Below the pieces are notes generated by a model that did not search any database, was not told the origin of the DNA, and saw only the letters and a list, made by a program, of their open reading frames with translations. Positions 28,631 through 40,873 of a stretch of DNA of 64,000 nucleotides are shown piece after piece. Made by a program: the position numbers and the translations under genes. Within the stretch, counting starts at the first letter, position 1; each line of letters begins with the position of its first letter. The stretch is from Pyropia yezoensis (Eukaryota; Rhodophyta; Bangiophyceae; Bangiales; Bangiaceae): assembly GCA_009829735.1 (NCBI GenBank), contig CM020618.1, positions 22,801,346 through 22,865,345 of the forward strand, read 5' to 3'.

Positions 28631-29692
28631 TTATGTACCGGAAGGTTCCTTCAAGACACGTGAACGTTGTCTTATCCTGGTCCTCGGCAGCAACAGGGTC
28701 TGCCAGTAACCGCAGTTCGCGTCCAACATCGAAAACACGGTTGCCTCTCCCAGAAAGTCTATACAGTCGTCCATCCTCGGTAATGGGTACGTGTCCTTAA
28801 CCGTCACATCGTTCAGTCTGCGGTAGTCAACACAGAGCCGTGGGGTACCATCGGGCTTGGGGACCAAGACAACCGGGAACGACCACTCAGCCTGAGACGG
28901 TTCAAAGACCCCGAGCTTGGTCTGCTTTTTCACTTGCTCCTTGATCAGGTCCCGATGATGGAGCTCGGTACGGTACGGTTGGGAACGAATAGGCTTGGCC
29001 CCGTCCTTCAAAGTGATCCGGTGGGGTGTCACGTCAATACGTCCCAGTTGTCCGCCCCACAGACCCTTGTAGCGTTCCAAAAGTTCACGTACAGCCTCGT
29101 GCAGTTCAGGCGGGATCAGCTCGTACGCTACCTTGGGCATCTTGACCGGGGTTCCGTCCGACGTGTTGCCCTTCGTATCCGGCTCGGGTACCGTGATCCC
29201 ATCGGATCCCTCAGGAGTCTCGCCTCCCGGCGGCGGCGCTTGGCCCGACGTGTCCCCGTCCCCGGTTCCCAGCGTAACCATAGGGTCGGCCCCCTCACTA
29301 GGGGCCGGCAAGTAATCAGTGGGGACCTCAAGCACGGGTCCGTCGTACGGGATAGCGACTCCAACGGCAAATTTCTTAAGCAAGTTGACCGCCCGGTTCG
29401 AGATGCTCATGAAGTGGATCCGGAAGTCCCGACGAGTCCGTACGTTAACCAGGACGTTATGCACACGGACCCCTTTCTTAGCTATCTTGTGCGGCCGTTC
29501 ATAAAGTAAACAACGTCCGTTCGTTCCGCACTTGACATAGACCGCTTGGATGGATCGGGGTGCCAAATTACACCCTTTGAGAGGTACAGGGCAGAAGGAT
29601 CTTGGCGTACGGGGTTGCCCTTCACAGGAAAAGCGTTCTGGGTCTTTCCGTCCCACGTCCTCTTGGCGTACGTCAGGAAACACAGGTTCCAA
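28631..29692 (-). pseudogene. pol: RT N-terminal half of family C
   Basis: Encodes the protease-RT linker and RT through LCVDYRRLNDVTVKDTYPLP and FSMLDANCGYWQ. A one-base shift near 28690-28710 then moves the remainder (AEDQDKTTFTCLEGTFRYIR onward) into another frame. Confidence 0.85.
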
Positions 29693-30219
29693 AGCACAGA
29701 CTCTGTTCCAGGGTAGATCGCCTTAACGTGTTCCTTCTGAAAGTCCATCCCGAGGATCAACGGTACCGAGAGGGCCCTGACCACGAGGAACTCGAACTCC
29801 ATCGGTTTCCCGCTCACAATAACCGATCGTTCCACGATCCCACGGGCCCGTGACAACTGACCCGAGGCGTCACACACATGCGTCGACTTGGGGGCTCTCG
29901 ACGCTAGTCTTCGCCACTCGTCGGGGAGGATGTCCTCGCGTACCACGCTTCGCCCAGCACCAGAGTCCAAGATAGCAGTGGTGTCCTTCGGTTCCTCCTT
30001 GTCCATTCGAATCACAGCGTTCAGAGCAAAGTTTCTTCTACGCAGTACAAGCAAGGTACCCTTGAACCCATAGGGCTTCTTCATCCTCATCCGATGTCGG
30101 AGCCCAGACTTGGACCGTCGTGCCAGAGAGGGAAAACAGGAACAAGGGGTGGTCAAAGCAATAGGAGACTCAGAACGTACAGGTATGACAGGGCCCTTGA
30201 CGATCTTGGAGAACCCCAA
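29482..30219 (-). pseudogene. Aspartic protease of family C
   Basis: Retropepsin site AILDSGAGRSVV (Asp-Ser-Gly) followed by FEFLVVRALSVPLILGMDFQ, the hydrophobic-Gly strand of the fold. It overlaps the RT piece in a different frame, so at least one frameshift separates them. Confidence 0.8.
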
Positions 30220-30905
30220 CGCAGTTGCAAACGAGCAGGTACTATCCCGACGATGGGGAGGGGACCGTTTCGATACGCCCCCCTGTACTCTTTTCCCGAG
30301 GGTCCCGGCTCCTGGGAACCGTCGTTCACTTGGTACCCTTGGTCCGCCTTGTCATCCGAGAGGTTTATCCCTTCACAAGGAGCCTGAACCATAGCATCCC
30401 GGATCTGACGATGGAACAGGCGGTCCGCGTTCGGCTTTACATCGGTACTCTGACTCCCTCCACGAGTGGCCGCAAGGAACGAGTCCCGGGCCTGGAGAAC
30501 CGCTTTTCGTTGGACCTCAGACAACATGGAACATTGATGGGCCATGTGACCCGGTTCCCAACAATGGTAACAACGGTACGGGCGCCGACTGTCCATGGTA
30601 CGTACTCCGACGAATTGGAGCGTGGGTCCCTTAAACCCAAACACTTTACCCGACCCGTCCTTCTCAGTTTCCATCTCGAGGGGGCCCTTAAAGATCGTAG
30701 AGAGGTCCATAGGATTAACAGCCATCAACGAGGACGAGTCCAACGAACGATTGGGCCTCGGTTCAGTGGGTCTGCGGACGGTTCCAGAGGGGCCAGCCTT
30801 GGTCACAGAGGACCCTCGGGCCATCTTGATAACCTCGGTAGCCGCCTTGTTCTTGCCCGCAGTAAACGTTACCAGCTGCTGGTACGTACAATCAGGGATA
30901 AACAA
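30153..30905 (-). pseudogene. gag: Nucleocapsid part of Gag, family C
   Basis: Carries the CCHC knuckle CYHCWEPGHMAHQC (C-x2-C-x4-H-x4-C). Its first residues (FIPDCTYQQ) overlap the end of the capsid piece in another frame, which points to a one-base indel near 30905-30930. Confidence 0.8.
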
Positions 30906-31986
30906 ATGCGTCCGTACGTAGGTACTCAGGGAGCCCTTGAATCAGCTGCTGTTTCATGGTACCTTCGGTGTGGATGTTACCGCATAGTACCATCAGACCC
31001 CGTAAGCGTACCGCAAAGGCCTCGATCCCCTCATCTGGTGCCTTGGCGACCCGATTGAACTTATCCTGCGCAAGTGCCAACGCATGGGGTTCAGCGTACG
31101 CTTCAAGGAACCAGTTAACAGCCTCTGGGTAACTCGTGATCGAAGCGCCACCTGACGCGCTTGAGGAGTCCGGGAGGGCCCGAGTGTATCGTATTTCCGC
31201 GTCCCCAGAAAGGAAATGCGGGATCGCGTACAGGGCCATGCCCTCGGAAACCCCATTATCGTTACATGCCTTAACCAGTTTGCGGAGCCACGTGAACACC
31301 TTGAGGGCCTCTTTCCCAGAGAAATTAGGGTACCCAGCAATAGAGTGTTTCATGTTACGAGCAACTCGTCCCATCTTGCGTGCTTTTCGCGTTCCATAGG
31401 TCGATTTCTTGTTCCGTAGGCGATACGTACGACAGTCCAGGTCCCGAGCAAAACGATCATCGGAGCACTTGATTACCTGGGGCTCGGTTCGTGGGTTCTG
31501 AATGGGTTCCAGGTCCTCCTCGTCAAAGACGGATGAAAATGTGGTACCAGAAGAAGAAGAGGAAGAGGAGCCACTCGAATGATGACGACGCTGGTGACGG
31601 CGGGAACGAAAACGATCGGAACGACTGGTATCACGGGACCCACCCTGGCCAGCATGACTCTGTCTCAGGGCCTGGGAAACAGTAGCCAAAATCTCATCTC
31701 GAATCGTTTTCAGTGCGGACACAATGTCCGGGGACCCAGTAACAGTAGCCGAAGGTGGAGCTCGGGTCCCTGACTCGGAACCCGCGTCCCTGCGTAAATC
31801 CTGACCCAATGTAGCCCTGATCCCCGCCAGGGGCGCTGTCCCCCGACGAGAAATCCCTGTCTGCCCGCCTCCGCCACGGTTCGACGGACCCGAGGGACCG
31901 CCGCGGCCACGGCCAGCGGGAGTACCCATCGAAACGTCCGACGGCGCACCACGGCCCCGACCGCCCGAATGGACAGGGTCCGTCAT
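30892..31986 (-). pseudogene. gag: Capsid part of Gag, family C
   Basis: Starts MTDPVHSGGRGRG with a Gly/Arg-rich N-terminus and a Ser-rich stretch. It then has a capsid-like region (SDDRFARDLDCRTYRLRNKK ... VFTWLRKLVKACNDNGVSEG) that aligns well with family A Gag. The frame breaks at the end (PEYLRTDAFVYP-stop) where the nucleocapsid continues in another frame. Confidence 0.85.
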
Positions 31987-32106
31987 GTTGGCCGTGCGGC
32001 ACTCGACCTGAACCAGACAATCTCGTTACCAGCAACGGGAACCAAGGAACCAAGCGCCACAGAGAAAGAAGAGGGCTGTCCCGATACAGGAGAAGAGTGA
32101 AGCCCT

Positions 32107-32122
32107 CCCCTGCTGCTCCACA
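32107..32122 (-). other. tRNA primer binding site, family C
   Basis: The minus strand reads TGTGGAGCAGCAGGGG. This is the family A/B site with the TGG complementary to tRNA CCA slightly degraded, which fits the decayed state of the element. Confidence 0.7.
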
Positions 32123-32128
32123 ATAAAT

Positions 32129-32958
32129 GTACCGTAATGGGACCCAGATTCCCGGCCCCAGAAACCACAACACACACACAGAGACCACAGTCCAAAGCCC
32201 AGGAAGGAACAGGTAAGCGCCCTTGCTGATCCACTTGCCCGCCACGGTACGAGGCAACAGTAAACAGGACATAAGCCCGAGGGAGAAGGAACCCAAAGTA
32301 CTGTTGATTTTACAAAATGGCCCCGGGGAGAACCCCAGAGCACCGCTCAAGAACCTCCCCCCCGTGCCCCTCCAGGGGCCCTGAGCGAGGCCCCCAGAGG
32401 GCGCTCCCAGCGGGCCAAGTGCCAGCAAGGCACCGGCCGCTCACCGGGCCAACACACGAAAAGCAAGCGAAATCCCCCCACATACAAGTGTCAATCCCCG
32501 AAAAAAATCCAGTAGGAAAAAGGGAAAGACACGTAATCACACAAGGAAAACAAATGCGAAAAATCTAACGAATAACCCGAAGGTCAGTATGCCCCAACCC
32601 GGCAAGTCCACCACTCCGGGTGACCAATCAGGGCACCGGGCGTGTCGCCACTGCCCCTGGCCACCGATGCAGGGATCCTCGGCCAGCGCGTGGTTCCACA
32701 TAACTCTGCCAGCCTCGTCCCAAGACAGTCTCCCGGGTTCCGACCGTCCCAGGGGCTCAGAACGCCACATGGCCCCCTCACTAGGGCCAAGCGTCCCGCC
32801 GGCCAACAAAGAAACCGAGGAAAGGGGCTGGGGAGCATCTGACAGGGTTACATCAGGGCCACGACGGACGGGATGTGGGGCCAGTGTCTGTCAACAGGGA
32901 CCCCCCGACAAGTGTCTTGTGCCAGGGGAACCGGTTCAGACTGGCCAGGAAGGGTACA
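32129..32958 (-). repeat. LTR-like sequence of family C (outer end uncertain)
   Basis: Begins TGTACCG directly outside the PBS, as an LTR should. The outer boundary is unknown because the partner LTR is missing. Positions 32718-32770 have a diverged copy at 33203-33255. No coding sequence is supported. Confidence 0.45.
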
Positions 32959-33255
32959 AGTGAGGTGTGGACCACGTACAGGGGAAGTCAGTGGGTGTGG
33001 CGCAGCCCGCGCCGGCCGCCCGCCTGCATTCCTCCTTCCCGTCGCCCTCCCCATGTCGCGCCGAACACCAGGGGAAGGTGACGCCGTGTAGGGGCACAGA
33101 CGGGGGCCAGCGGACCGCGGGCGCAGCCCGAGTACCATTTGGAACGTTGGGGGCCAGTCAATAAGAGCACCCTCCCGGGTTCCCTCGTCCCCAGCAGCCG
33201 GGTCCCAAGTCAGTCTCCCGGGCTCCAACGGTCCCAGGGGCTCAGAATGCCACAT
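32959..33255. other. Spacer with a 53-bp repeat of LTR-like sequence
   Basis: Positions 33203-33255 match 32718-32770 (TCCCAAG ... CGCCACAT-type end) at roughly 85-90 percent by eye. The decayed family B relative starts immediately after. It may be a second fragment of family C LTR. No gene is seen. Confidence 0.5.
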
Positions 33256-33846
33256 CAAGGACTCAAGACCTACCAAGGAGCGGGCACTCGGGCCCCCGAT
33301 GCAGTCACAAGAGGCTATGGGGCTACCCCGACGCGGCCAACCGGCACTCCAGGTACCTACGGATGCATGTTGTGCGGGGATCCCCAGCACTGGGTGTCAT
33401 CATGTAACTGTTGTGTGTGGTTTTGTGTGGGGATAGGGGAACTCCCTACGGAGTTTGACATCTTGGTGTGCGAGACCATATCGGTACCCTGCATACTCGT
33501 GTGCACCTTCATCAACGTTCACGTAGATGTAATCCGGCCAGGCAGGAGGACCGTGGAGCCGCAAGCGGACGGCACGAAGCGAGGACAGACGGCTATCTTC
33601 AGGGACATGACGCTTCAAGGGATGGACGTTGACGTGGCTGAGGTGTACGCGAGCGTAGAACCGAAGACACTTTCGTTAGCTAAGCGAGCTCGCTTAGAGC
33701 CCCTGTCCGAGACGGTGCTCCCGGTTAACCGCGACCTCGCAGGCATCCGCAGAGTCCAGTCCAACCTGCGGACCAACGAACGCCATGGACTGACCATGGC
33801 CAACGGTATCATTGACTCCCGGCTGGGAGGTCATCACTGCTCGTGA
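33256..33846 (+). pseudogene. Gag knuckle and protease remnant (family B relative)
   Basis: Encodes TYQGAGTRAP and the CCHC start CMLCGDPQHWVSSC. It then jumps by deletion into the protease core (FDILVCETISVPCILVCTFI), so the DTG active site is missing. It ends out of frame with the following MAKYRRKAV segment. Confidence 0.8.
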
Positions 33847-35294
33847 TGGCGAAATATCGCCGTAAGGCAGTTACCCTTCCGAAAGGGACTATCCTTGAAA
33901 AGGCCGAGCTCTACGAGGGAGACGTCCTCACTCCTGAAGAGGACGGCCAAGTGGCACCTCTTGAAGTACTGGCTGTCGCTGAGACCCCCGAACGGGAGGA
34001 TCCCAACAGCGGGAAGCCTCAGAAAGCCCCAATCCCGGCGGATATTCCATCGAAGGACAAAGAAGCGTTGAAGGCTCTGGCCGAGGCTGACCTCGACCAC
34101 ATTCCCCCTTCGGTAGCCAAAAGGGTACGAGGAGTGCTGAAGAAGCACGACGTCATGTGGACAGGCGGAGCCCTAGGCACCATTGGGGCAACCCAGCATC
34201 GTGCTGACCTGGTACCAGGCGCACGACCCGCCCGGTCCAACTGCACAGAGCGGGAGCTATGCAACGAGAGATCGTTGGCGGAGAAGTGAAGAGGATGAGT
34301 GAAGCTAAGGTGATCCGACCGTCTATGGGGCGCCCCAGTCGTCATCGTACCGAAGAAGGATCAAACCCCTCGGTTCTGCATCGATTACCGACGCCTTAAC
34401 TTGGTCACCAAGAAGGACTCATACCCTTTACCAAGGATGGATGAGTGCATCGACTCCCTGGGGGAGGCCGCAGTGTTTACCACTATCGACTGCAATGCAG
34501 GGTACTGGCAGATTCCAGTAGCCGAGGAGAATATCCCCAAGACAGCCTTCGTCTGTTACAGTGGAGTGTAGGAGTTCCTTATGATGCCCTTCGGATTGTC
34601 CAACGCACCCGCCACATTCCAGCGAGCCATCGACAATATACTGTAGGCAGTTAAAGGGCGCAGCTGCCTAGTGTATCCGGACGATGTCATCGTCTTCTCG
34701 CGAAGCATGGATGACCATGTCCAACATGTCGATGTGGTACTCACGCTTTTGCGGAACGCCGGGGTAACCCTGCGACTCAAGCAGTGCGCGTTCTTCCACC
34801 AGACCGTCGAGTACCTGGGTCACCAGATCACCCCAGGCAAGCTGGGGGTACTCGAGGCTTATACCCGGGCACTCCGGGATGCGGGATACCCGAACACCTA
34901 GACACAGCTCAAGAGCTTTCTGGCGATGTGTAGCGTATACCGACTGTTCGTCGAGGACGTCGCTCGCATACCCAACCGTTCACGGTTCTGAAGAGCAGCA
35001 CCTTGCCAAAGATACTTTAACCCCCATCGCCCAGCGGGGCGGAAGCATTAGAGTCGCTGTAGCAAGCCCTGCTGTCCCCACCCCTGCTTGCGTTGCCACA
35101 TAGACGCGGGACCTCCGTCATCGACGTCGATGCATGCGGTACCCAAGTGGGATGCACTTTGTTTCTTTCAGGGGGACACGCTCATCGGTACCGATATCGC
35201 TATTCCGGACCAGCATCCAGTAGGATACATCAGCCGGACTCTCAACCCGGCTGATCGTAACTATAGTGCCACCGAGCGCGAATGCCTTGGAGTG
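33843..35294 (+). pseudogene. RT and RNase H N-terminal remnant (family B relative)
   Basis: Begins MAKYRRKAVTLPKGT, reading through the position that is TAG in the intact family B element. RT is recognisable (FCIDYRRLNLVTKKDSYPLP) but has a Tyr-to-stop change near 34570, another stop near 34645 and a YPDD in place of YLDD near 34676. RNase H follows with further shifts (RDFDVDA-type start, then DRNYSATERECLGV) up to the transposon insertion at 35295. Confidence 0.85.
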
Positions 35295-35889
35295 ATCGTC
35301 GGCGACCGGAACCACTGTATTTCACTGCATGATTTCCTGTATTTCAACGCCTGTTTGAAATGCAGTAGATACAGGCAGATGCTTGCAACTCAGGCACCGA
35401 AAAAGGGCAGCAAGAATGGTGTGATGCACCATACACCACGTGTATTGCATCCCGTAACACACCTCAATGCAAGCTAGATTGCAGTGTGAAACACATAGAG
35501 TTGAATAGGCCACTACAGTGCGTATCCGGCACAGTCCGGATGACGCCGAATGACGGCCCCTTTTATTCCGGTCCTTGTGGAATCGCTCATCCATTTCAGC
35601 TCACTCTAGTAGTTACTCAGCACCTTCTCAAAGCATTTGGACACGTACTACAGAGGCGGGCCACCTGGAGCTGCCTGATCAGGTGAATAGACACAAGCAC
35701 AGACAGACACCAGAGACAGACACAGTCACAGCCACTTGCCGCATCGAAGTCAAAGCCTCGCCGCAGTGTCTGCGCCGCCCCAGACACCCGCCGTCCCGGA
35801 CACAGTGGGCAGACACACCGCTCAACGAATCCCGCCAGACACTCCGCACGCCTGCTGGTGCTCCCACGAGCGGCCGCCTGTACTCGCCG

Positions 35890-37320
35890 TCACCCGACGC
35901 ACACAACTACGCCCGCGGCCTCCCACTCACATGTCCTTTCGTACCACAGCAGACGCATCCACCCGCCGACGCACCCACCTAAATCACCATAGCAGCTGCG
36001 TCCGGCTCATCCATCCACATGCACCACTCACGGCATACTCTGCGCATACCTGATGGGTACACAGAAAGACCAAGGGGAGGAGGGAGAGGGCGCCGGGGGG
36101 TGTGAAATCGCGTGGGGGGGAGCCGAGAAGCCGGGGGCGGAAGGGAAGGGAAGAGAGGACACCAGCGCGGTAAGGATCACACTGAGAAGGAACTGCGAAA
36201 GGTACGTAGCGGGCGAAATACTCGTGAATATCAAAAACATGCAGGTAACTGCAAGCCAACGCAACGCACATGCAGGAAAATGCGAGACAATCTAGCGCAT
36301 GACATGGAACTGTGCATGTATAGCACTCCCATGAGTATCGTCTTTCTACCGCCACCACCACGGCAACTGCCACCCTCCCACACGCCCTCTCGTACCGCGC
36401 GAGCAGCCCCCCGCGCACACACCCACGTACATCACCAGAGCAGCTCCGTCCAGCCGATCCACCCACATGCACCACCCATGGCATCCTCCCCACATACCTG
36501 AGTGATGGACAAGAAAAGTAAGCGGAAAAGGAAGAGCGTGGGTGAGGGAAAGCGGGAGAGGCGATGGAGGGACGCGGGGGGTGTGCGGGGGCTGGAAAGG
36601 GAAGGGAGGACGCCAGCTCGACAAGAAGAAGATCCAGAAGAACCTGCGAAAGGTGCGTAGCGAGTAGAACACTGGTGAATATGCAAGATAGTGCAGATAT
36701 CTGCAAGCCAATGCAACGCAGTTGCAGGGGAATGCAAGCCAATGTAGCGCATGACATGGAACTGTGCATGTATGGCACCCCCATGAGTATCGTCTTCCTA
36801 CCGCCACCACCACGGCAACTGCCACCCTCCCACACGCCCTCTCGTACCACCGCGCGAGCAGCCCCCCGCGCACACACCCACGTACATCACCAGAGCAGCT
36901 CCGTCCAGCCGATCCACCCACATGCACCACCCATGACATCCTCCCCACATACCTGAGTGATGGACAAGAAAAGTAATCGGAAAAGGAAGAGCGTGGGTGA
37001 GGGAAAGCGGGAGAGGCGATGGAGGGAAGCGGGGGGTGTGCGGGGGCTGGAAAGGGAAGGGAGGACGCCAGCTCGACAAGAAGAAGATCCAGAAGAACCT
37101 GCGAAAGGTGCGTAGCGAGTAGAACACTGGTGAATATGCAAGATAGTGCAGATATCTGCAAGCCAATGCAACGCAGTTGCAGGGAAATGCAAGCCAATGT
37201 AGCGCATGACATAGAACTGTGCATGTATGGCACCCCCATGAGTATCGTCTTCCTACCGCCACCACCACGGCAACTGCCACCCTCCCACACGCCCTCTCGT
37301 ACCACCGCGCGAGCAGCGCC
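35890..37320. repeat. Tandem repeats of about 455 bp inside the DNA transposon
   Basis: Copies start at 36048 (448 bp, diverged), 36496 (455 bp) and 36951 (about 370 bp, truncated), anchored on ACCTGAGTGATGGACAAG. The tail of an older copy lies at about 35890-36047. The last two copies are nearly identical. Long open frames on the minus strand here are repeated with the unit and are probably not genes. Confidence 0.85.
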
Positions 37321-38616
37321 CCGCGCAAACACTGACGAAAACGTACTTGAAGCATCCCCAATTTCGGAGAGCTCGAGCATTTTAACGTAAAACATCAAGA
37401 GAACATGCGGAAACGCAACGTTTTCAAAACATATCATCACGTCGACCAACCAGAACGCGATGGTGCCCCTGTGCAAATTCACGACAGTGGTGTCGAATGA
37501 GACTTACCATGAACAATTAAGGTCCACTAACTTTTTCAAGAAGGAATCTGAAGTGAGACTGATTTGGTGGCTTGTCAGTTCTCCGTGCCCCTGCGGGTTT
37601 TTTTTTTTTGTTGCAGTAGCTTGCCGGGGAGCGGGGGATCACGCTGTCGAATGAGCCCTGCGTCTTGCTCCCGTCGTCGTTCGTCCTCCCGAACAAGTTC
37701 CAAGAGCTGAATTGATGTATTGAGAGCCCTTCTTGGAGGGGGGGTCAACATGAGCAACTGGGAGGGCGGGGGGGGCGCGGGGGGGCGGGGAGGCAGAGAG
37801 CTTCCGGAGCTGCGATTGACTACGATTTGAGGAGTCAGATGAGAAATCTGGGAAAGAGGGGTGGGGATTGCTCAGGACGTGGCAAGGAGAGGCGATTTGG
37901 TGAAATCTTCAATCATGGACACGCAGACGTACAGACTCTTGCTCTTTGCTGACTGCACCAAGTCGACAGTCCTCTGACTTGGGCCCAGAAGGCACCGTGC
38001 CCCTCCCCAAGGACGATTCTCGGGAGGTGCTTCGCGTGGTGATGTGGGAGGGGTGCGAGCCGGGAACTGGATCATCACTTGTGGAGGATCTTGGTGCGAT
38101 TTAAGACAAGCTGAGTCCAGAATCAGCTCACTGGCGTCGGTAGATGCGCAAATGAGCATGTTCAGGAGGGGATGCCAAAAAGTAGCCTGCGTGAATGGAG
38201 GCTCGGGCGAGGCTGTGTGGTCAATCAGATGTCCTGAAACGTCCGGACCGCGCGATCTGGTCGGTCCGGAAGAATTGGTGGACTCTTCAGCGATGTATTT
38301 TGAACGAAGACGACACTGGCGGCCGGGCGTGTAGGTGTGGAGAACGAAAGGTCGATGTTTCGTCGTCCGTGACTAGACCACCTTGTCCGATGCGACTGTC
38401 GGAGTCGCGATGGCCAGTGTGTGAGGAGCGGTGATGTGCATGAGGGATCTGTGTTGCAGGGAAATACAAGAAGATGCGGCGATACACAAGTCATGACGTG
38501 TATTGCAGTGGTGCTCTTTTTTCATCAGTGGACGGTCTTCGCGTGATGTTGCAGTACGTTGCAGTGGAAAATTGTGAAAAATACAGCGCAATGCAGTGTG
38601 TGTGATTGAGTTGCAT
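37321..38616. other. Right interior of the DNA transposon, no supported gene
   Basis: About 1.3 kb of mixed sequence, with a short G-rich tract at 37740-37790 and a T-run near 37600. Only short unrecognised frames. The last 150 bases hold several TTGCA/TGCAGT words. Confidence 0.5.
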
Positions 38617-38637
38617 GTGGTTCCGGTCGCCGACGAT

Positions 38638-40377
38638 ATGGGCCGTACAACTGCTCCGTTCATACCTGGAGGGTTCCAGGTTCATCGTGAGGTCCGACCA
38701 CGAACCCTTAGGATAGCTCCTCAACCTTGGTGACAAGGATTCCGACAGCCATGGACGTCTAGCCCGATGGCGGCTAAAGATGGCCGAGCACGTCTACCGT
38801 ACGGTATATAAGGCCGGGGCCACCCACCATCTGGGAGATGCTCTATCCTGCCTCGACACACCGAGCGGAGATATCCGCCCGGTGGACGAGGACATCCCGG
38901 CAGTACTGGTACGCATGGTAGGTAATGCCACACAAGGTATGATTGACCGTACCATGGACCACTACGCTTGCCCTTTAACCCTTGCGGACTTCCGCGAGGC
39001 ACAGGCGAATGACGATGCCTGTAGGCGACATCGCGCTAACCTCCTGGCCGGAACGGCAGGCATCATCTCTGGTGACCAGGATGGACTCATATACCGGCGG
39101 GCCCCCGCCGACGGACGACATCAAGTGGTGGTCCCCGTATGCTTACGGCAAATGGAACGGGAACACGAGAACCCTACAGCCGGGCACCCGGGGGGTTCAC
39201 GCATGTTCGCAGCCATGCGACGGTTCTTCTAATGGCCAGCAATGGCCGTCGACGTAGTCGACCACGTGCGGGGATGCCACCTGTGTGCAAGTAACCGTAT
39301 GAGTCTTCATAGGCGGGCATGCGCTATGAAACTCTTCCCGCCCAATGGACCCAACGAGCAAATCGCTATCGTCATATTCAGGCCGCTTCCGGTCTCGGAA
39401 GAGGGGAATAGGTATATCCTGGTCATGTCCGAACGCTTCACCAAGCTGTCACGAGCGGCAGCCATTCCGAATGACACGGCATACGCCATCATGAACGCAG
39501 TGGTTGACCACTGGATCACTGCTTACGGAGTGATGAAGCAACTCCTCTCCGATAACGGAGCAAATCTGACATCAGCACTCTGTCCTAAGGTCATGGGCAT
39601 GTTCGGGATCGAACCACGTCGGGCTTCCGACTACCACCCACACACCAACGGGCAAGGGGGAATGGTTCAACCGCACCATCGTCAATATGCTACAGTGCTA
39701 CGTGGCTGAGCACACAAACATGTGGGACAGGCTCCTGTCCATACTGACCCTGGCATACAATGCCAGGCCACACCGGAGCACGAACATTGCCCCACTGGAA
39801 TGGGTCATACTACTGGGCGTCGGTAACCTGATGCTGCCGCCGGGCAGGTGCACTCGGTATGACACACCGAAAGGCCGACTGGCAGAAAGGATCCACCTGG
39901 ATTGGTTGGCCAAGCTATCGTGGATGATCCCTAAACTCAAGGGTGCCCTTGACTGAACTCAACTTCGGTACAAAAAGAACTTCGACACCCGACTGCGGGT
40001 ACGCAAGGCGACCCTGGTCACTGTTGACTGGGTGTACATACGACACCAGAGGTACCAAGGGAACACACTCAGATACGGAGATACAACGCATCAGTATGAA
40101 TGATGTCACACCGGCACCGAAGTCGGAATAGCCTCAGCCGGTGCCGGCTGGGTTGCTGCATGAAGCTCTTACCACACACAGGTCAGATGACCCGGTGAGC
40201 CCAGATGGAATCCCATACCAAGTAGAGAGCGTCGTCGGACATTCCAACTCGGACGTACTAGAACCATGGTACGTCAATGTGATGTGGGTCGGACACGACT
40301 CGCCGCCCTGGGAACTAGCGGATAAAATGCCCCGCCAGATCCTCATGCCTTACATGAAGCGACGCCGCCAACTGTAA
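38638..40377 (+). pseudogene. RNase H end, integrase and chromodomain remnant (family B relative)
   Basis: Resumes at IWAVQLL and continues into integrase (HENPTAGHPGG, CHLCASNR, VMSERFTKLSRAAAIP, LLSDNGANL). The E of the D-D-E triad lies in a shifted, damaged segment near 39650. Further stops follow near 39954. The end keeps a recognisable chromodomain (WYVNVMWVGHDSPPWELADK) and the terminal KRRRQL-stop. Confidence 0.85.
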
Positions 40378-40741
40378 GAGCCCAACAAACACCGACTTCG
40401 GCTGTTGGGGGGTGGGGCTTAGACCTACTAAGTAGGGTGTGACATGGATGGGGCAAGACTTAGGTCTACTAAGTCGAGTCAGGCTTAGGCACACCAAGTG
40501 GACAGTTAACCTATATAAGTTTTGACGTAAAGGAAAAGGATAAATCGATAATATCGAAGTACCCTGGGGCTTTCACCAGGGTATACCTACACCTATGAAG
40601 TCACAAGGTCAGGGAGAATGACCTTCACAAGTTCCACCCAACCAAGATAGGTTGGAAGGTGAGAGAGCACGTGGCATGCCACGACTGAGTCAGAAGGGGT
40701 ACTCCCTTCGGGCAAGGATCATACCCTGCTATGATCTGGTT
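40378..40741 (+). other. Post-pol spacer of the decayed family B relative
   Basis: Corresponds inverted to 15600-16044 of the intact element, including ACTTAGGTCTACTAAGT-type hairpins at about 40415-40500. No aORF follows. The match fades near 40741. Confidence 0.7.
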
Positions 40742-40873
40742 GATAAAAAACATCCCACGTGGCGATCGTCGGAACGGCGTCGGAACGGGTATCACTGGTG
40801 GAAACGCCGATCGTTCCGACAAGTCCCCCCCGTTGTCCGACGCTGCCCCCAGACCGCCGGTGCCCCTGGCGGT

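Larger units (their letters stand above)
26070..32958 (-). mobile_element. Ty3/gypsy family C, decayed chromodomain element
   Basis: Minus-strand gag, CCHC, protease, RT, RNase H, integrase and chromodomain lie in the usual order but are broken by at least five frameshifts. A primer binding site (32107-32122) marks the 5' end, and LTR-like sequence starts TGTACCG at 32129. No matching left LTR was found, so the 3' end is lost or too diverged. The outer end given (32958, at a GGTACA) is a guess. Unlike families A and B there is no antisense gene after the chromodomain. Confidence 0.8.
35297..38635. mobile_element. TIR DNA transposon, non-autonomous, 3.3 kb
   Basis: Perfect 19-bp terminal inverted repeats (CGTCGGCGACCGGAACCAC at 35297-35315 and its complement at 38617-38635) flanked by the 2-bp duplication AT (35295-35296 and 38636-38637). 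Removing the element and one AT restores the RNase H frame (ECLGV-IWAVQLL). Subterminal regions are rich in TTGCA/TGCAGT words, which could be transposase sites. The interior holds 455-bp tandem repeats and otherwise no recognisable transposase, so it would need help in trans. The superfamily is not assigned. Confidence 0.85.
33256..40741 (+). mobile_element. Decayed family B relative, split by a DNA transposon
   Basis: A plus-strand copy of gag (zinc knuckle onward), protease, RT, RNase H, integrase, chromodomain and the spacer with ACTTAG-type repeats, all recognisably like family B but full of stops and small deletions. The 5' LTR, most of gag, the antisense gene and the 3' LTR are missing. 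Positions 35297-38635 are a DNA transposon inserted in RNase H. The ends are approximate. Confidence 0.85.

Noticed and set aside
35984-37482. Long minus-strand frames in the DNA transposon (up to 378 residues)
   Set aside because: They repeat with the 455-bp tandem unit and show no transposase motif, so they are by-products of the repeat.
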